Source: Sediminibacterium sp. (GTDB lineage: Bacteria > Bacteroidota > Bacteroidia > Chitinophagales > Chitinophagaceae). From it: a stretch of DNA of 64,000 nucleotides. Below, in pieces: positions 9,141-19,162 of this stretch. Location: positions 13,161-77,160 of the forward strand of contig JAJTDP010000006.1 of assembly GCA_021300455.1 (NCBI GenBank), in the 5' to 3' direction. Every line of letters starts with the position of its first letter. The first letter of the stretch is position 1. Below the pieces are notes generated by a model. It did not search any database. It saw only the letters and a program-made list of their open reading frames with translations, and was not told the DNA's origin. A program made the position numbers and the translations under genes.

Positions 9141-11369
9141 ATGAAAAAACTATTAATTAAAAATAATCTACAAACAATTAGCCTTTGTTTTATAGTATTA
9201 TTTATGGTGAGCAAAAATACAGCTGCACAAAACCCAATGCTTGGTTTTAAAAATGCAGAAAAACAAAACAAAATTGAAAAAGATTTTGACGCACAATTAA
9301 ACGCAGCAAGGGTTGGACAAAATATAAAATTACTTTCTTCGGTTCCACACCACGTGGGCTCTGTAGGAGGAAAATTTGTATCTGATCAAATCGTAAAAAT
9401 ATTTAAAGAGGCAGGCTGGGATACCAAAACAGAAGTATATCAACTCATGTTTCCAACACCCATAACGCGTGTGCTTGAAATGTCTGGTGCAACGAATTAT
9501 AAAGCAAAATTAAAAGAAACACCTCTTAAAGAAGATGCCACCTCTAACCAAGCCGACCAACTTCCTACTTACAATTGTTGGAGTGCGGATGGAGACGTTA
9601 CTGCTAATTTAGTTTTTGTTAACTATGGTTTACCCGAAGATTATGAAACATTGGCTAAATATGGTATTGATGTAAAAGGAAAAATTGTCATTGCAAAATA
9701 TGGTCGTAGCTGGAGAGGTATTAAACCAAAAGTGGCGCAAGAACATGGTGCGATTGGTTGTTTAATTTATTCCGATCCTATTGATGATGGATATGGCGCA
9801 GGAGATGAATATCCAATTGGCTCTTATAAAAACGACCAAACAGTACAAAGAGGTTCTATCATGGATATGGTAATTTATCCTGGAGATCCTACCACACCCA
9901 ATATTGCATCCACTGCAAATGCTGCAAGAGTAGATCATAACGATGCAGTGAACTTATTAAAAATTCCCGTACTTCCAATTAGTTATGGAGACGCTGCTCC
10001 TTTGTTAAAAGATATGGCAGGTCCTGTTGCCCCTAGAGAATGGGGTGGCGGACTTCCTTTTACTTATCATATTGGACCCAGTAAATCCAAAGTGCATTTA
10101 AAATTAGCCTTTGATTGGAAACTAAGACCTGGTATTAATGTCATTGCTACTATTAAAGGATCTGAATTTCCCGATCAATGGGTTATCAGAGGTAATCACC
10201 ACGATGCTTGGGTAAACGGCGCTGCTGATCCAATAAGCGGTATGGCGGCTGAATTAGAAGAGGCTATTGCTATTGGAGGATTATTAAAACAAGGATGGAG
10301 ACCAAAAAGAACCCTTGTGTATTGTGCTTGGGATGCTGAAGAACCAGGCTTAATGGGATCTACAGAATGGGTAGAAGACCATGCTGCAGAATTACAAGCA
10401 AAAGCGGTGGCCTATATAAATTCTGATGGAAACGAAAGAGGATTTTTAGGTGCTGAAGGCTCACATGCATTCGCGCCATTGATTACAGAAATTAGTAAAA
10501 CAGTAATCGACCCACAAACAGGTGTTTCTGTTTTTGAAAGATCTAAAGCACAAAGAGCCACGCAAGAAAGCTCAAGCGCTGCAAAAAAAGAAGCCTATGC
10601 ATCTACAAGTTATCCATTAGGCGCTATGGGATCTGGCTCTGATTATTCTTCATTTATACAACATCTAGGCATTCCTTCTTTAAATATTGGATATGGTGGC
10701 GAAGGTTCTGGCGGAGAGTATCATTCTATTTATGATTCTTATGACATGTATCGTCGTTTTAAAGACCCCAGTTTTATTTATGGAGTAACACTTGCACAAA
10801 CAGCAGGAAGAGCTGCACTAAGACTTGCAGATGCAGACGCTTTACCTTTTGATTATACTGTGCTTCATAGAACTATTAAAGGATATGTAAACGAGTTAAT
10901 CAATAATGTAGATCAATTAAGAGAGATGACGCTTATTGAAAACGAACTAGTTAATAAAAAAGCATATGCTTATGCAGCAGATCCTGCAGAAGGCTTAAGC
11001 ACACCAAAGGTTTTATCTGAAGTGCCGTATATCGATTTTTCTGCTTTATTAAATGCGCTTGCTAAATTAGAAAAAGCAGCAGCGCATGTAGAAGAAATTA
11101 AAGCAAGTGGAAATGCCGCTCAGTTAGCTGCACTGAATTCAAAAATATATACAGCCGAACAAAAATTATTATCTGAAACAGGACTTCCACGCAGACCATG
11201 GTTTAAACATACTATTTATGCACCCGGTTTTTATACTGGTTATGGAGTTAAAACTGTTCCTGGTGTAAGAGAAGCCATCGAACAAAAAAATTGGCCAGAA
11301 ACTAAAGAACAAATAACAGAAACAGCAAAAGCCATTGAAAAACTTTCTATGTTTTTAGATGCGCTATAG
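9141..11369 (+). CDS. M28 family metallopeptidase (glutamate carboxypeptidase II-like), secreted
   Basis: Signal peptide, PA-like domain, NHHDAWVNGAADPISG and WDAEEPGLMGSTEW zinc motifs. Confidence 0.9.
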   Translation: MKKLLIKNNLQTISLCFIVLFMVSKNTAAQNPMLGFKNAEKQNKIEKDFDAQLNAARVGQNIKLLSSVPHHVGSVGGKFVSDQIVKIFKEAGWDTKTEVYQLMFPTPITRVLEMSGATNYKAKLKETPLKEDATSNQADQLPTYNCWSADGDVTANLVFVNYGLPEDYETLAKYGIDVKGKIVIAKYGRSWRGIKPKVAQEHGAIGCLIYSDPIDDGYGAGDEYPIGSYKNDQTVQRGSIMDMVIYPGDPTTPNIASTANAARVDHNDAVNLLKIPVLPISYGDAAPLLKDMAGPVAPREWGGGLPFTYHIGPSKSKVHLKLAFDWKLRPGINVIATIKGSEFPDQWVIRGNHHDAWVNGAADPISGMAAELEEAIAIGGLLKQGWRPKRTLVYCAWDAEEPGLMGSTEWVEDHAAELQAKAVAYINSDGNERGFLGAEGSHAFAPLITEISKTVIDPQTGVSVFERSKAQRATQESSSAAKKEAYASTSYPLGAMGSGSDYSSFIQHLGIPSLNIGYGGEGSGGEYHSIYDSYDMYRRFKDPSFIYGVTLAQTAGRAALRLADADALPFDYTVLHRTIKGYVNELINNVDQLREMTLIENELVNKKAYAYAADPAEGLSTPKVLSEVPYIDFSALLNALAKLEKAAAHVEEIKASGNAAQLAALNSKIYTAEQKLLSETGLPRRPWFKHTIYAPGFYTGYGVKTVPGVREAIEQKNWPETKEQITETAKAIEKLSMFLDAL

Positions 11370-11384
11370 CATGTAAATTTGCAA

Positions 11385-13421
11385 ATGCCTTTTCAATTAG
11401 AATCCTCCTATACCCCGTCGGGCGATCAGCCTACAGCCATTCAAGCACTCACCGACGGGGTCTTGGAAGGTGAGCGGTATCATACGCTTTTAGGGGTAAC
11501 GGGTAGTGGTAAAACTTTTACCATCGCCAATCTTATACAAAATGTTCAAAGGCCCACCCTTGTTTTAACCCATAATAAAACATTGGTGGCTCAACTCTAC
11601 GGAGAGTTCAAACAATTTTTTCCTAATAATGCAGTGGGTTATTTTGTTTCTTACTATGATTATTATCAACCCGAAGCTTACTTGCCTACTTCTGGTGTTT
11701 ATATTGAAAAAGATTTAAGTATTAATGAAGAGCTTGATAAATTAAGACTACAAGCCACTGCACAATTATTAAGCGGACGCAGAGATATTATTATTGTTGC
11801 CAGCGTGAGTTGTATCTATGGTATGGGTAATCCTACCGAATATGAAAAAGGAATTATAAGAATAAATGCAGGCATGGTTTTACCCAGACAAGCTTTTTTA
11901 CATGCCTTGGTAAATAGTTTATACCACCGAACGGTGACTGAATTTGATAGAGGTTCTTTTCGCGTCAATGGCGATACCGTTGACATTCGACTACCCTATG
12001 TGGACTATGGATACCGCATTACATTTTTCGGAGATGAAATAGAATCCATTGAAAGTATAGAAGTAGAAAGCGGAAAAAGAATAGAGACGATGGAAAATGC
12101 GGCCATCTTTCCTGCTAATTTATATTTAGCCCCCAAGGACTTAGTACAAGAAATCATTTATGAAATTCAAGATGAAATGCGCGCACAGGTGGAGTATTTT
12201 AAAAATACGGGCAAGCATCTTGAAGCACAAAGAATTAAAGAGCGTGTTGAATATGATATTGAAATGATTAGAGAGCTGGGCTATTGCACGGGTATAGAAA
12301 ACTACTCCAGATTTTTTGATAGAAGAAAGCCTGGCACAAGACCCTTTTGTTTATTAGATTATTTCCCCAAGGACTTTTTATGTGTAGTAGATGAAAGCCA
12401 TGTAACCATTCCACAAATATCTGGCATGTATGGTGGAGATAGAAGTAGAAAAATGAATTTAGTGGAATATGGTTTTAGACTTCCAAGTGCCATTGATAAT
12501 AGGCCTCTTAATTTTAATGAGTTTGAAAATATGGTGGGGCAGTCCATATTTGTGAGCGCCACACCAGGAGAATATGAATTAGAAAAAACAGGAGGTTTAA
12601 TTATTGAGCAAGTGGTAAGACCCACAGGGCTATTGGATCCGCCCATAGAAGTACGCACCACTAAAAACCAAATTGACGATTTATTAGAAGAGATTGCCAT
12701 GCAGGTAGAAAAAGGCGACCGTGTTTTAGTCACTACACTTACTAAAAAAATGGCGGAAGAAATGGACCGCTATTTAAGTCGTATTCAAATTAAATCAAAA
12801 TATATTCATAGCGATATTGATGCACTTGAAAGGGTTGAAATTTTAAGAGAATTAAGATTGGGTGTGATTGATGTACTAGTGGGTGTGAATTTATTAAGAG
12901 AGGGACTTGACTTACCCGAAGTTTCACTAGTAGTAGTTTTAGATGCAGACAAAGAAGGCTTTTTAAGAAATGAAAAGTCCTTAACACAAACCTCAGGAAG
13001 AGCCGCTAGAAATGTAAATGGCCGTGTTATATTTTATGCAGATCAAATTACTAAGAGCATGCGGCGCACTATGGACGAAACCGATAGAAGAAGGGCCAAG
13101 CAAATAAAATACAATACAGACCATAATATTACCCCCACCACTATTATTAAAAGTATAGAACAGGTAATGGCACAAACTGCCGTATTAGATATAAAGGGCT
13201 TTACGCTAAATAATATAAATATTAAAACTAGCGACGATCTTGAAATGGTTACAAACGCCTCTGATGAATTCAAAACCATTCCACAAATAGAAAAAGCCAT
13301 TACACAAACTAAAAAGCAAATGGATAAGTTTGCTAAGGCCCTTGATTTTATGGAAGCAGCGAAATTAAGAGATGAAATGTTTAGATTAGAAGCACAACTA
13401 GAGAAAATGAAAAGCGCTTAG
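11385..13421 (+). CDS. uvrB: Excinuclease ABC subunit B
   Basis: LLGVTGSGKTFTIAN Walker A, VSYYDYYQPEAY, YIHSDIDALERVEILRELRLG; ATG at 11385 preferred over TTG at 11379. Confidence 0.97.
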   Translation: MPFQLESSYTPSGDQPTAIQALTDGVLEGERYHTLLGVTGSGKTFTIANLIQNVQRPTLVLTHNKTLVAQLYGEFKQFFPNNAVGYFVSYYDYYQPEAYLPTSGVYIEKDLSINEELDKLRLQATAQLLSGRRDIIIVASVSCIYGMGNPTEYEKGIIRINAGMVLPRQAFLHALVNSLYHRTVTEFDRGSFRVNGDTVDIRLPYVDYGYRITFFGDEIESIESIEVESGKRIETMENAAIFPANLYLAPKDLVQEIIYEIQDEMRAQVEYFKNTGKHLEAQRIKERVEYDIEMIRELGYCTGIENYSRFFDRRKPGTRPFCLLDYFPKDFLCVVDESHVTIPQISGMYGGDRSRKMNLVEYGFRLPSAIDNRPLNFNEFENMVGQSIFVSATPGEYELEKTGGLIIEQVVRPTGLLDPPIEVRTTKNQIDDLLEEIAMQVEKGDRVLVTTLTKKMAEEMDRYLSRIQIKSKYIHSDIDALERVEILRELRLGVIDVLVGVNLLREGLDLPEVSLVVVLDADKEGFLRNEKSLTQTSGRAARNVNGRVIFYADQITKSMRRTMDETDRRRAKQIKYNTDHNITPTTIIKSIEQVMAQTAVLDIKGFTLNNINIKTSDDLEMVTNASDEFKTIPQIEKAITQTKKQMDKFAKALDFMEAAKLRDEMFRLEAQLEKMKSA

Positions 13422-13503
13422 AATCGATAATTAAAAAGAATCTAAACACAACAATACCTAACAAAAAAATTATACTACTACTATTTGTATTAATTTTATA
13501 CTT

Positions 13504-14175
13504 ATGTCTTCCCTATTAGAATCTATATATAATGGCTTAGTGCAAACTACTTGGATAGAAGCCATCGCAGTTATTTCGGGCATTGTTTCAGTTTGGTATA
13601 GTAGAAAAGAAAATATTTTAGTATTTCCTACAGGTCTATTAAATACGACCATTTATATTTATTTGAGTTTAAAAGGACATTTACTTGGAGAGGCTAGCGT
13701 GAATTTATATTATACCATAATGAGTTTATATGGTTGGTTTTTATGGACAAGAAAAAATAAAACCAATCATGAGTTTATTCTACAAATAACGAATAGCAAT
13801 ACTAAAGAAAGAATACAGCAGTTTTTATTTTTCGCAGGCGTTTATGCAATTATTTATTTCGCACTAGTTTATTTAAAACAATCCTTTGCGCCCGAAGCCA
13901 TTCCTTGGGCAGACGCACTTGCAAGCGCCTCCGCCTACACAGCCATGTGGCTGATGGCCAAGAAAAAAGTAGAGAGCTGGTTTTGGTGGGTAGTTACCAA
14001 TATTGCCTCCATACCTTTGTATTTTATAAAGGGCTACACTTTTACAAGTGTTCAATTTATAGTATTATTAATTTTAGCCATTGCTGGTTGGATAGAGTGG
14101 AGTAGAAAAGCAAATAATGCTAAAAACATAATCAGGCTAAAATTGTTAACTAGCATAAATAAACTAAATGCTTAA
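13504..14175 (+). CDS. pnuC: Nicotinamide riboside/mononucleotide transporter PnuC
   Basis: Multi-TM protein with PnuC-like SVWYSRKENILVFPTGLLNT and YGWFLW motifs. Confidence 0.9.
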   Translation: MSSLLESIYNGLVQTTWIEAIAVISGIVSVWYSRKENILVFPTGLLNTTIYIYLSLKGHLLGEASVNLYYTIMSLYGWFLWTRKNKTNHEFILQITNSNTKERIQQFLFFAGVYAIIYFALVYLKQSFAPEAIPWADALASASAYTAMWLMAKKKVESWFWWVVTNIASIPLYFIKGYTFTSVQFIVLLILAIAGWIEWSRKANNAKNIIRLKLLTSINKLNA

Positions 14176-14746
14176 AGAAAAAATGGCTACAAATACCATG
14201 TTGCAAAAAATTGTGGTTCTAGGCCCCGAGTCCACAGGCAAATCAACATTATCAGAAGCCTTAGCTAAACACTATGGAGTAGTGGATTGCAAAGAATATG
14301 CCAGACAATATTTACACGAAAACGGTACAAAATATAATTACGAAGATTTATTAACAATTGCCAAGGGGCAATTAACATTAGAAGAAGTTGCTATTCAAAA
14401 AGCGGAGCAGCTATTTATTGAGCAATCAAAAAACAAGATAGTTATTGACACTAATATGTATGTTATGAAGGTATGGTGTGAATATGTTTTTAATAATTGC
14501 CATACTTATATTTTAGATGAAATTCATAAAAGAAAATACGATCTCTATCTTCTATGTGATATAGACCTAGCCTGGACGCCAGATGAAATGCGTGAATACC
14601 CAGATGAAAAACCAAGACAAGAATTGTTTGCTATTTATAAAGATATTTTAATCAATCAAAATACTCCCTGGGGAATTGTAAGCGGTGCGGGCGATGAGAG
14701 AACTCAAAATGCCATTCAACTCATTGATAAAAATTTAGGAAAATAA
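14168..14746 (+). CDS. NadR-type nicotinamide riboside kinase-like ATPase
   Basis: VLGPESTGKSTLSEALAKHYG P-loop; overlaps pnuC by 8 bp. Confidence 0.8.
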   Translation: MLKEKMATNTMLQKIVVLGPESTGKSTLSEALAKHYGVVDCKEYARQYLHENGTKYNYEDLLTIAKGQLTLEEVAIQKAEQLFIEQSKNKIVIDTNMYVMKVWCEYVFNNCHTYILDEIHKRKYDLYLLCDIDLAWTPDEMREYPDEKPRQELFAIYKDILINQNTPWGIVSGAGDERTQNAIQLIDKNLGK

Positions 14747-14802
14747 TTTAAAAGGTATTTAAAACACACTTAATACTAATTCGCTTGTCTTTTCTATCAC
14801 TA

Positions 14803-15495
14803 TTAATTTTTTAATAGAGCAGCTACATCCTCATCGGTTTCAATATTATTCATCTCTCTTAGAATTTGTGGATAGCGCCAAGCCACCCTTCTAGTCATTG
14901 GACGCGCTGTAAATTTTTTAGGATTCGGAAAACCCGCCACTATCATGGCGGCTTCAGCCCTTGTTAAATTTTTAGCAGACTTCTTAAAATAGTGTTGTGC
15001 TGCAGCTTCCACTCCAAAACAACCCGGGCCGGTTTCAATTACATTTAAGTACACTTCTAAAATTCTTTGCTTACCCCAAATAAGCTCTATTAAAAATGTA
15101 AAATAAACTTCTGGAATTTTTCTAATGTATTTATCATAGCGGCCACCCTGCCATAAAAAAACATTTTTAGCTGTTTGTTGCGAAATAGTACTAGCGCCAC
15201 CACCCAATGGAATTTTAGATTTCTTCTTTTTCTTTTTAGGACGCAAGCTTTTTTCAATAGCATCCCAATCAAAACCCACATGATCTGTAAAGGCTTGGTC
15301 CTCGCTAGCCAAGGCCGCTAGCTTAATATTATAGGACATTTTATCCCAAGCAACATAATCTCTTTTTAAACCTAAGCCAAATGCGTTAGTAATTTGTGTA
15401 ATGGTAATGGGTGGCTCTATAAATTTAGTAATGAGCACATAAACTAGTGAACTTAAAAATAAATAAAGAAAAAAGCGACGAATTTTTTTAAGCAC
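14803..15495 (-). CDS. mtgA: Monofunctional biosynthetic peptidoglycan transglycosylase
   Basis: GT51 motifs: ASEDQAFTDHVGFDWDAI, GGASTISQQTAKN, EVYLNVIETG. Confidence 0.93.
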   Translation of the reverse strand: MLKKIRRFFLYLFLSSLVYVLITKFIEPPITITQITNAFGLGLKRDYVAWDKMSYNIKLAALASEDQAFTDHVGFDWDAIEKSLRPKKKKKKSKIPLGGGASTISQQTAKNVFLWQGGRYDKYIRKIPEVYFTFLIELIWGKQRILEVYLNVIETGPGCFGVEAAAQHYFKKSAKNLTRAEAAMIVAGFPNPKKFTARPMTRRVAWRYPQILREMNNIETDEDVAALLKN

Positions 15496-15504
15496 AAATA
15501 GAAT

Positions 15505-16071
15505 TTATAAAATTTCTACGCTAAAACGTTTTCCAATGGGACGGTAATCTGGATTAGATTTTTTAACTAGAACGCCTGCAAGCCAGGCTGTTATGCCCCC
15601 AGCCAATTTGGTAATATTTTTAGTTTCAAAAATATTATCGCCATTTATAGCAGAATTTATAATATTTAAACCTACATAACCAATACCACCTGCTTTTAAA
15701 ACAGCACCATTGGTAAATACGCTTCTAAAGCGTCCTCTATCTTTTGCAAAGGCCTTAATTTCATTAATATGCAATACAAGCCTTCCTAGTCTAAGTGTAT
15801 CCTGCGCATAAGTACCAAACATAGTAACAGTGCCCTGTAAGGCAAACTGATTAATTTGAATAGAGTCATCTCTAATCCAATCGATATAGCCCGTAAGCCA
15901 TTGTGAATTGCTAAATTCAAAGTTTATATAATTACCCTCAGTAAAGGATCTAATAACCACACCCCTATCCTTTAGCAATAATAGTTTGCCTCCTTGTGCC
16001 TTAAGATCTGAATGTAGAACAGACAAAAGAGCTACCAAAAAAGAAAGTTTAAAAATGGTTAATTTTTTCAC
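15505..16071 (-). CDS. Hypothetical protein with signal peptide
   Basis: 188 aa intact ORF with N-terminal signal peptide (FLVALLSVLHSDLKAQ). Confidence 0.6.
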   Translation of the reverse strand: MKKLTIFKLSFLVALLSVLHSDLKAQGGKLLLLKDRGVVIRSFTEGNYINFEFSNSQWLTGYIDWIRDDSIQINQFALQGTVTMFGTYAQDTLRLGRLVLHINEIKAFAKDRGRFRSVFTNGAVLKAGGIGYVGLNIINSAINGDNIFETKNITKLAGGITAWLAGVLVKKSNPDYRPIGKRFSVEIL

Positions 16072-16137
16072 TATAGCAATTTACGAATTTTCTTTTAATA
16101 AAGAATAGATAGATTAAATAAGCCCTACTATCAATCA

Positions 16138-16779
16138 CTAATAATTCAAGGCGCCATAAAATAAGGCTGCGCTAAATAGTAAAATAATAATCCCCGAAAC
16201 CCTATTAATGATAATCATGTTCTGAAGCGTAAGTTTAGATCGAAGCTTACCTGCCAATGTCACTTTTAGTAAATCCGATAACAATACAAATAACAAACAA
16301 GTACCGAATACTAATATTCTGTAACTAAGAGGATTATCCGTTTCAGCCGCGCTTGCACTAATTGCTGCGGTCCAAGCAAACCAAAATAAAAAAACACTAG
16401 GGTTTAAGGTATTCATAAATAATCCTGCAAAGAAAATTTTAAGCAAATCGGATTTACTCAATAACTTTTCTTTATCTAATTCACCTTCTTTAAAAATAAT
16501 TTTTTTAAAAAACAAGGTATACAAACTAAGTACTAATAAAAACCCAGCCCCCAGCATGGCAATAAGTGCTTTATGTGATAAGGCCATTATAAAAAAAGAG
16601 GTAAAAAAATTGCAAATAAATAATAAAATAATATCACTAATAGAAACGCCGGCTACAAAAACATAACCCGCTTTGTGACCATTGGTTAAACTTTGTTTTA
16701 AAATGGCAAAAATAACAGGACCAATAGAAATACTTAAAATAAGTCCTAGCAACAAACCTTTTAAAATGGGCTCCTGCAT
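16138..16779 (-). CDS. LysE/RhtB family exporter
   Basis: LGLILSISIGPVIFAILKQSLTNGHKAGYVFVAGVSISD typical of LysE family; ATG overlaps upstream GH3 stop (TGATG). Confidence 0.88.
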   Translation of the reverse strand: MQEPILKGLLLGLILSISIGPVIFAILKQSLTNGHKAGYVFVAGVSISDIILLFICNFFTSFFIMALSHKALIAMLGAGFLLVLSLYTLFFKKIIFKEGELDKEKLLSKSDLLKIFFAGLFMNTLNPSVFLFWFAWTAAISASAAETDNPLSYRILVFGTCLLFVLLSDLLKVTLAGKLRSKLTLQNMIIINRVSGIIILLFSAALFYGALNY

Positions 16780-18296
16780 CACTTAGCAATAAAATTTTTC
16801 CAATCGTTTAATAAATCGCCTTTAATAACTCTTGGAAACTTGTGCTGGCCGCCCACCTTGCCTTTGCTGCTCATAAAATCCATAAATACAGATTCTTTTA
16901 AAACAGTTATAAAAACTTTCTTTAAAGCACTTTTTCTCTCAATGGCATAATCATCATTTAATTCAATTAATTTCTCATCAATTTTTTTGATGAGTAAATC
17001 ACTGTCTACAGCATCATTACAAGCTACATACCAATGATGTGCAAATAAACTTTCAAAAGGCACACCTGTCACACCAAATTCAGGAATAGATATATTCATT
17101 TCCTCACTTACTAATTGAATGGCCTTATTCATATTATCAACACTAAGGTGTTCACCTACTAAACTTAAAAAATGTTTTGTTCTACCTGTAATAATAATTT
17201 CAGCATTTACTTTATCAATAAAGCGAATGGTATCACCAATTAAATAACGCCAAGCCCCAGCAGCAGTAGTAATTAATATTGCATAGTCTTTATTTTCTTC
17301 AACCTCGTGTATTAATAATGCTTGAGGGTTTTCAACCATTTCTCCATTATCGTCAAAGTTATTTTCATCAAAAGGAACAAATTCAAAAAAGATATGCTGG
17401 TTAAAAGACAGACGCATACCCTTACCATCTTGTTTATCTTGCCAGGCTAAGAAACCCTCACTGGCCAAATAGGTTTCAACATAAGTGATAGGTTTTCCTA
17501 ATAATTTTTCAAAACCATGTTTATAAGGCTCAAAGCTTACTCCACCATGTGCAAAAAAACCAAGATTGGGCCATATCTCGTGAATATTATTCAGCTTGTA
17601 TTTTTCAATGACCATTTCAATACACATTTGTATCCAAGCCGGCACGCCTACAATAAATCCAATATCCCATTCGGGTGCTTTTTCAACAATTTTTTTCAAT
17701 TTATTATTCCAATCTCTTTCTTTAGCAATTTTTTTACCAGGCTTATAAAAAGGTTGAAACCAAAAAGGATTTTTTTTCGCAGTTATACCACTTAGATCAC
17801 CTGCATAATACCCAGCTTCTTTTTGTAAGTCGGTACTTCCACCCAAAGCAAGCCAACCCTTGCCAATAGATGAAAAACTTACATCACTATACTTAAACAA
17901 ACTTATGAGTTGTTTAATCATAATAATTTTATTGCCTCTCAATAAATCGTTGGTAATGGGAATGTATTTACTAGCAGACTCGCTGGTACCACTGCTTAAG
18001 GCAAAATATTTTATTTTACCTGGCCAACAAATATCTGATTCTCCTTCAAGCGTTCGGTGCCACCATTCCTTATAAATTTTATTATAATTATAGGCAGGTA
18101 CCGACTGCTGAAAAACTTTATCCGCTCTTTTGCTTAATAAAATTTTATCAAAATGAAACTGCTGGCCAAAAGCCGTATATCTCGCTCGGCGCAGTAATTT
18201 CTTGAGCACACGCAGCTGTGCTCTTTTGGGGCTTCTTGGGGGAAGTCCCAAGGCTTTTTGAATGGTTTTTGGTAGGTTAATCTCAAAAATCGGCAT
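16779..18296 (-). CDS. GH3 family (auxin-responsive promoter-like) acyl-adenylating protein, copy 1
   Basis: FALSSGTSESASKYIPIT ATP-binding motif, YLIGDTIRF; full-length similarity to GH3 proteins. Confidence 0.88.
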   Translation of the reverse strand: MPIFEINLPKTIQKALGLPPRSPKRAQLRVLKKLLRRARYTAFGQQFHFDKILLSKRADKVFQQSVPAYNYNKIYKEWWHRTLEGESDICWPGKIKYFALSSGTSESASKYIPITNDLLRGNKIIMIKQLISLFKYSDVSFSSIGKGWLALGGSTDLQKEAGYYAGDLSGITAKKNPFWFQPFYKPGKKIAKERDWNNKLKKIVEKAPEWDIGFIVGVPAWIQMCIEMVIEKYKLNNIHEIWPNLGFFAHGGVSFEPYKHGFEKLLGKPITYVETYLASEGFLAWQDKQDGKGMRLSFNQHIFFEFVPFDENNFDDNGEMVENPQALLIHEVEENKDYAILITTAAGAWRYLIGDTIRFIDKVNAEIIITGRTKHFLSLVGEHLSVDNMNKAIQLVSEEMNISIPEFGVTGVPFESLFAHHWYVACNDAVDSDLLIKKIDEKLIELNDDYAIERKSALKKVFITVLKESVFMDFMSSKGKVGGQHKFPRVIKGDLLNDWKNFIAK

Positions 18297-18377
18297 CTTC
18301 TGAATCGGGGTTTATATTTTAAAGATTATCTGCAAAAATAGGAATGTTATTCGAGCAAACGCACCTACTTTTGCCTT

Positions 18378-19154
18378 ATGATTAAAAATACACTTTTAAA
18401 GGCTGTAGAGGCCGGTGGCAAAGAATTAAAGCATTTTTTTAACGGTTCTTTTACAATATCTAGCAAGGGTTCTCTGAATGACCTAGTAACCGAGGCCGAC
18501 CATGCAGCAGAGAAGGCTATTTTCAAGGTGATTCAAGAGGCTTTTCCGACGCATTTTATTTTAAGTGAAGAAACGGGTGAAATCAAACAGGATTCCAAAA
18601 TCAAATGGATCATTGATCCCATAGATGGCACTATTAATTTTGCGAATGGTATACCCATTTGTTGTGTGAGTATTGGTGTAGAAGAAGAAGGCAAAATGAT
18701 TTTAGGTGCAGTATACAATCCTATCATGAACGAACTATTTGTAGCCGAGAAAGGAAAAGGCGCTACGTTAAATGGTAATAAAATTCAAGTAAGCGATAAA
18801 GATAATTTATTAAGTAGTTGTTTAGTAACCGGTTTTCCATATCAATATTTAGATACTGAAAACGGACCCTTACAAATTTTTGAAAAATTAATTCGCAAGG
18901 CCATTCCTGTTCGAAGACTAGGAAGTGCAGCCATTGATTTATGTTGGACTGCTGCAGGAAGGTTCGATGGATTTTATGAACATAAACTACAAGCATGGGA
19001 TAGTGCCGCAGGTTTTTTAATGGTAGAAGAAGCAGGTGGAAAAGTAACCGACCTAAAAGGAAATGCCTATAGCCCATACCAGCCGGGCATTATAGCTACC
19101 AATGGTAAAATTCATGATCAATTATTACACGTTATAAAAGGCGGAAATTTATAA
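18378..19154 (+). CDS. suhB: Inositol monophosphatase family protein
   Basis: WIIDPIDGTINFANG and LQAWDSAAGFLMVEEAGG motifs. Confidence 0.9.
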   Translation: MIKNTLLKAVEAGGKELKHFFNGSFTISSKGSLNDLVTEADHAAEKAIFKVIQEAFPTHFILSEETGEIKQDSKIKWIIDPIDGTINFANGIPICCVSIGVEEEGKMILGAVYNPIMNELFVAEKGKGATLNGNKIQVSDKDNLLSSCLVTGFPYQYLDTENGPLQIFEKLIRKAIPVRRLGSAAIDLCWTAAGRFDGFYEHKLQAWDSAAGFLMVEEAGGKVTDLKGNAYSPYQPGIIATNGKIHDQLLHVIKGGNL

Positions 19155-19162
19155 ATTATTTT

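Noticed and set aside
12359-13300. Antisense ORFs across uvrB
   Set aside because: Fully inside uvrB on the opposite strand with no family resemblance.
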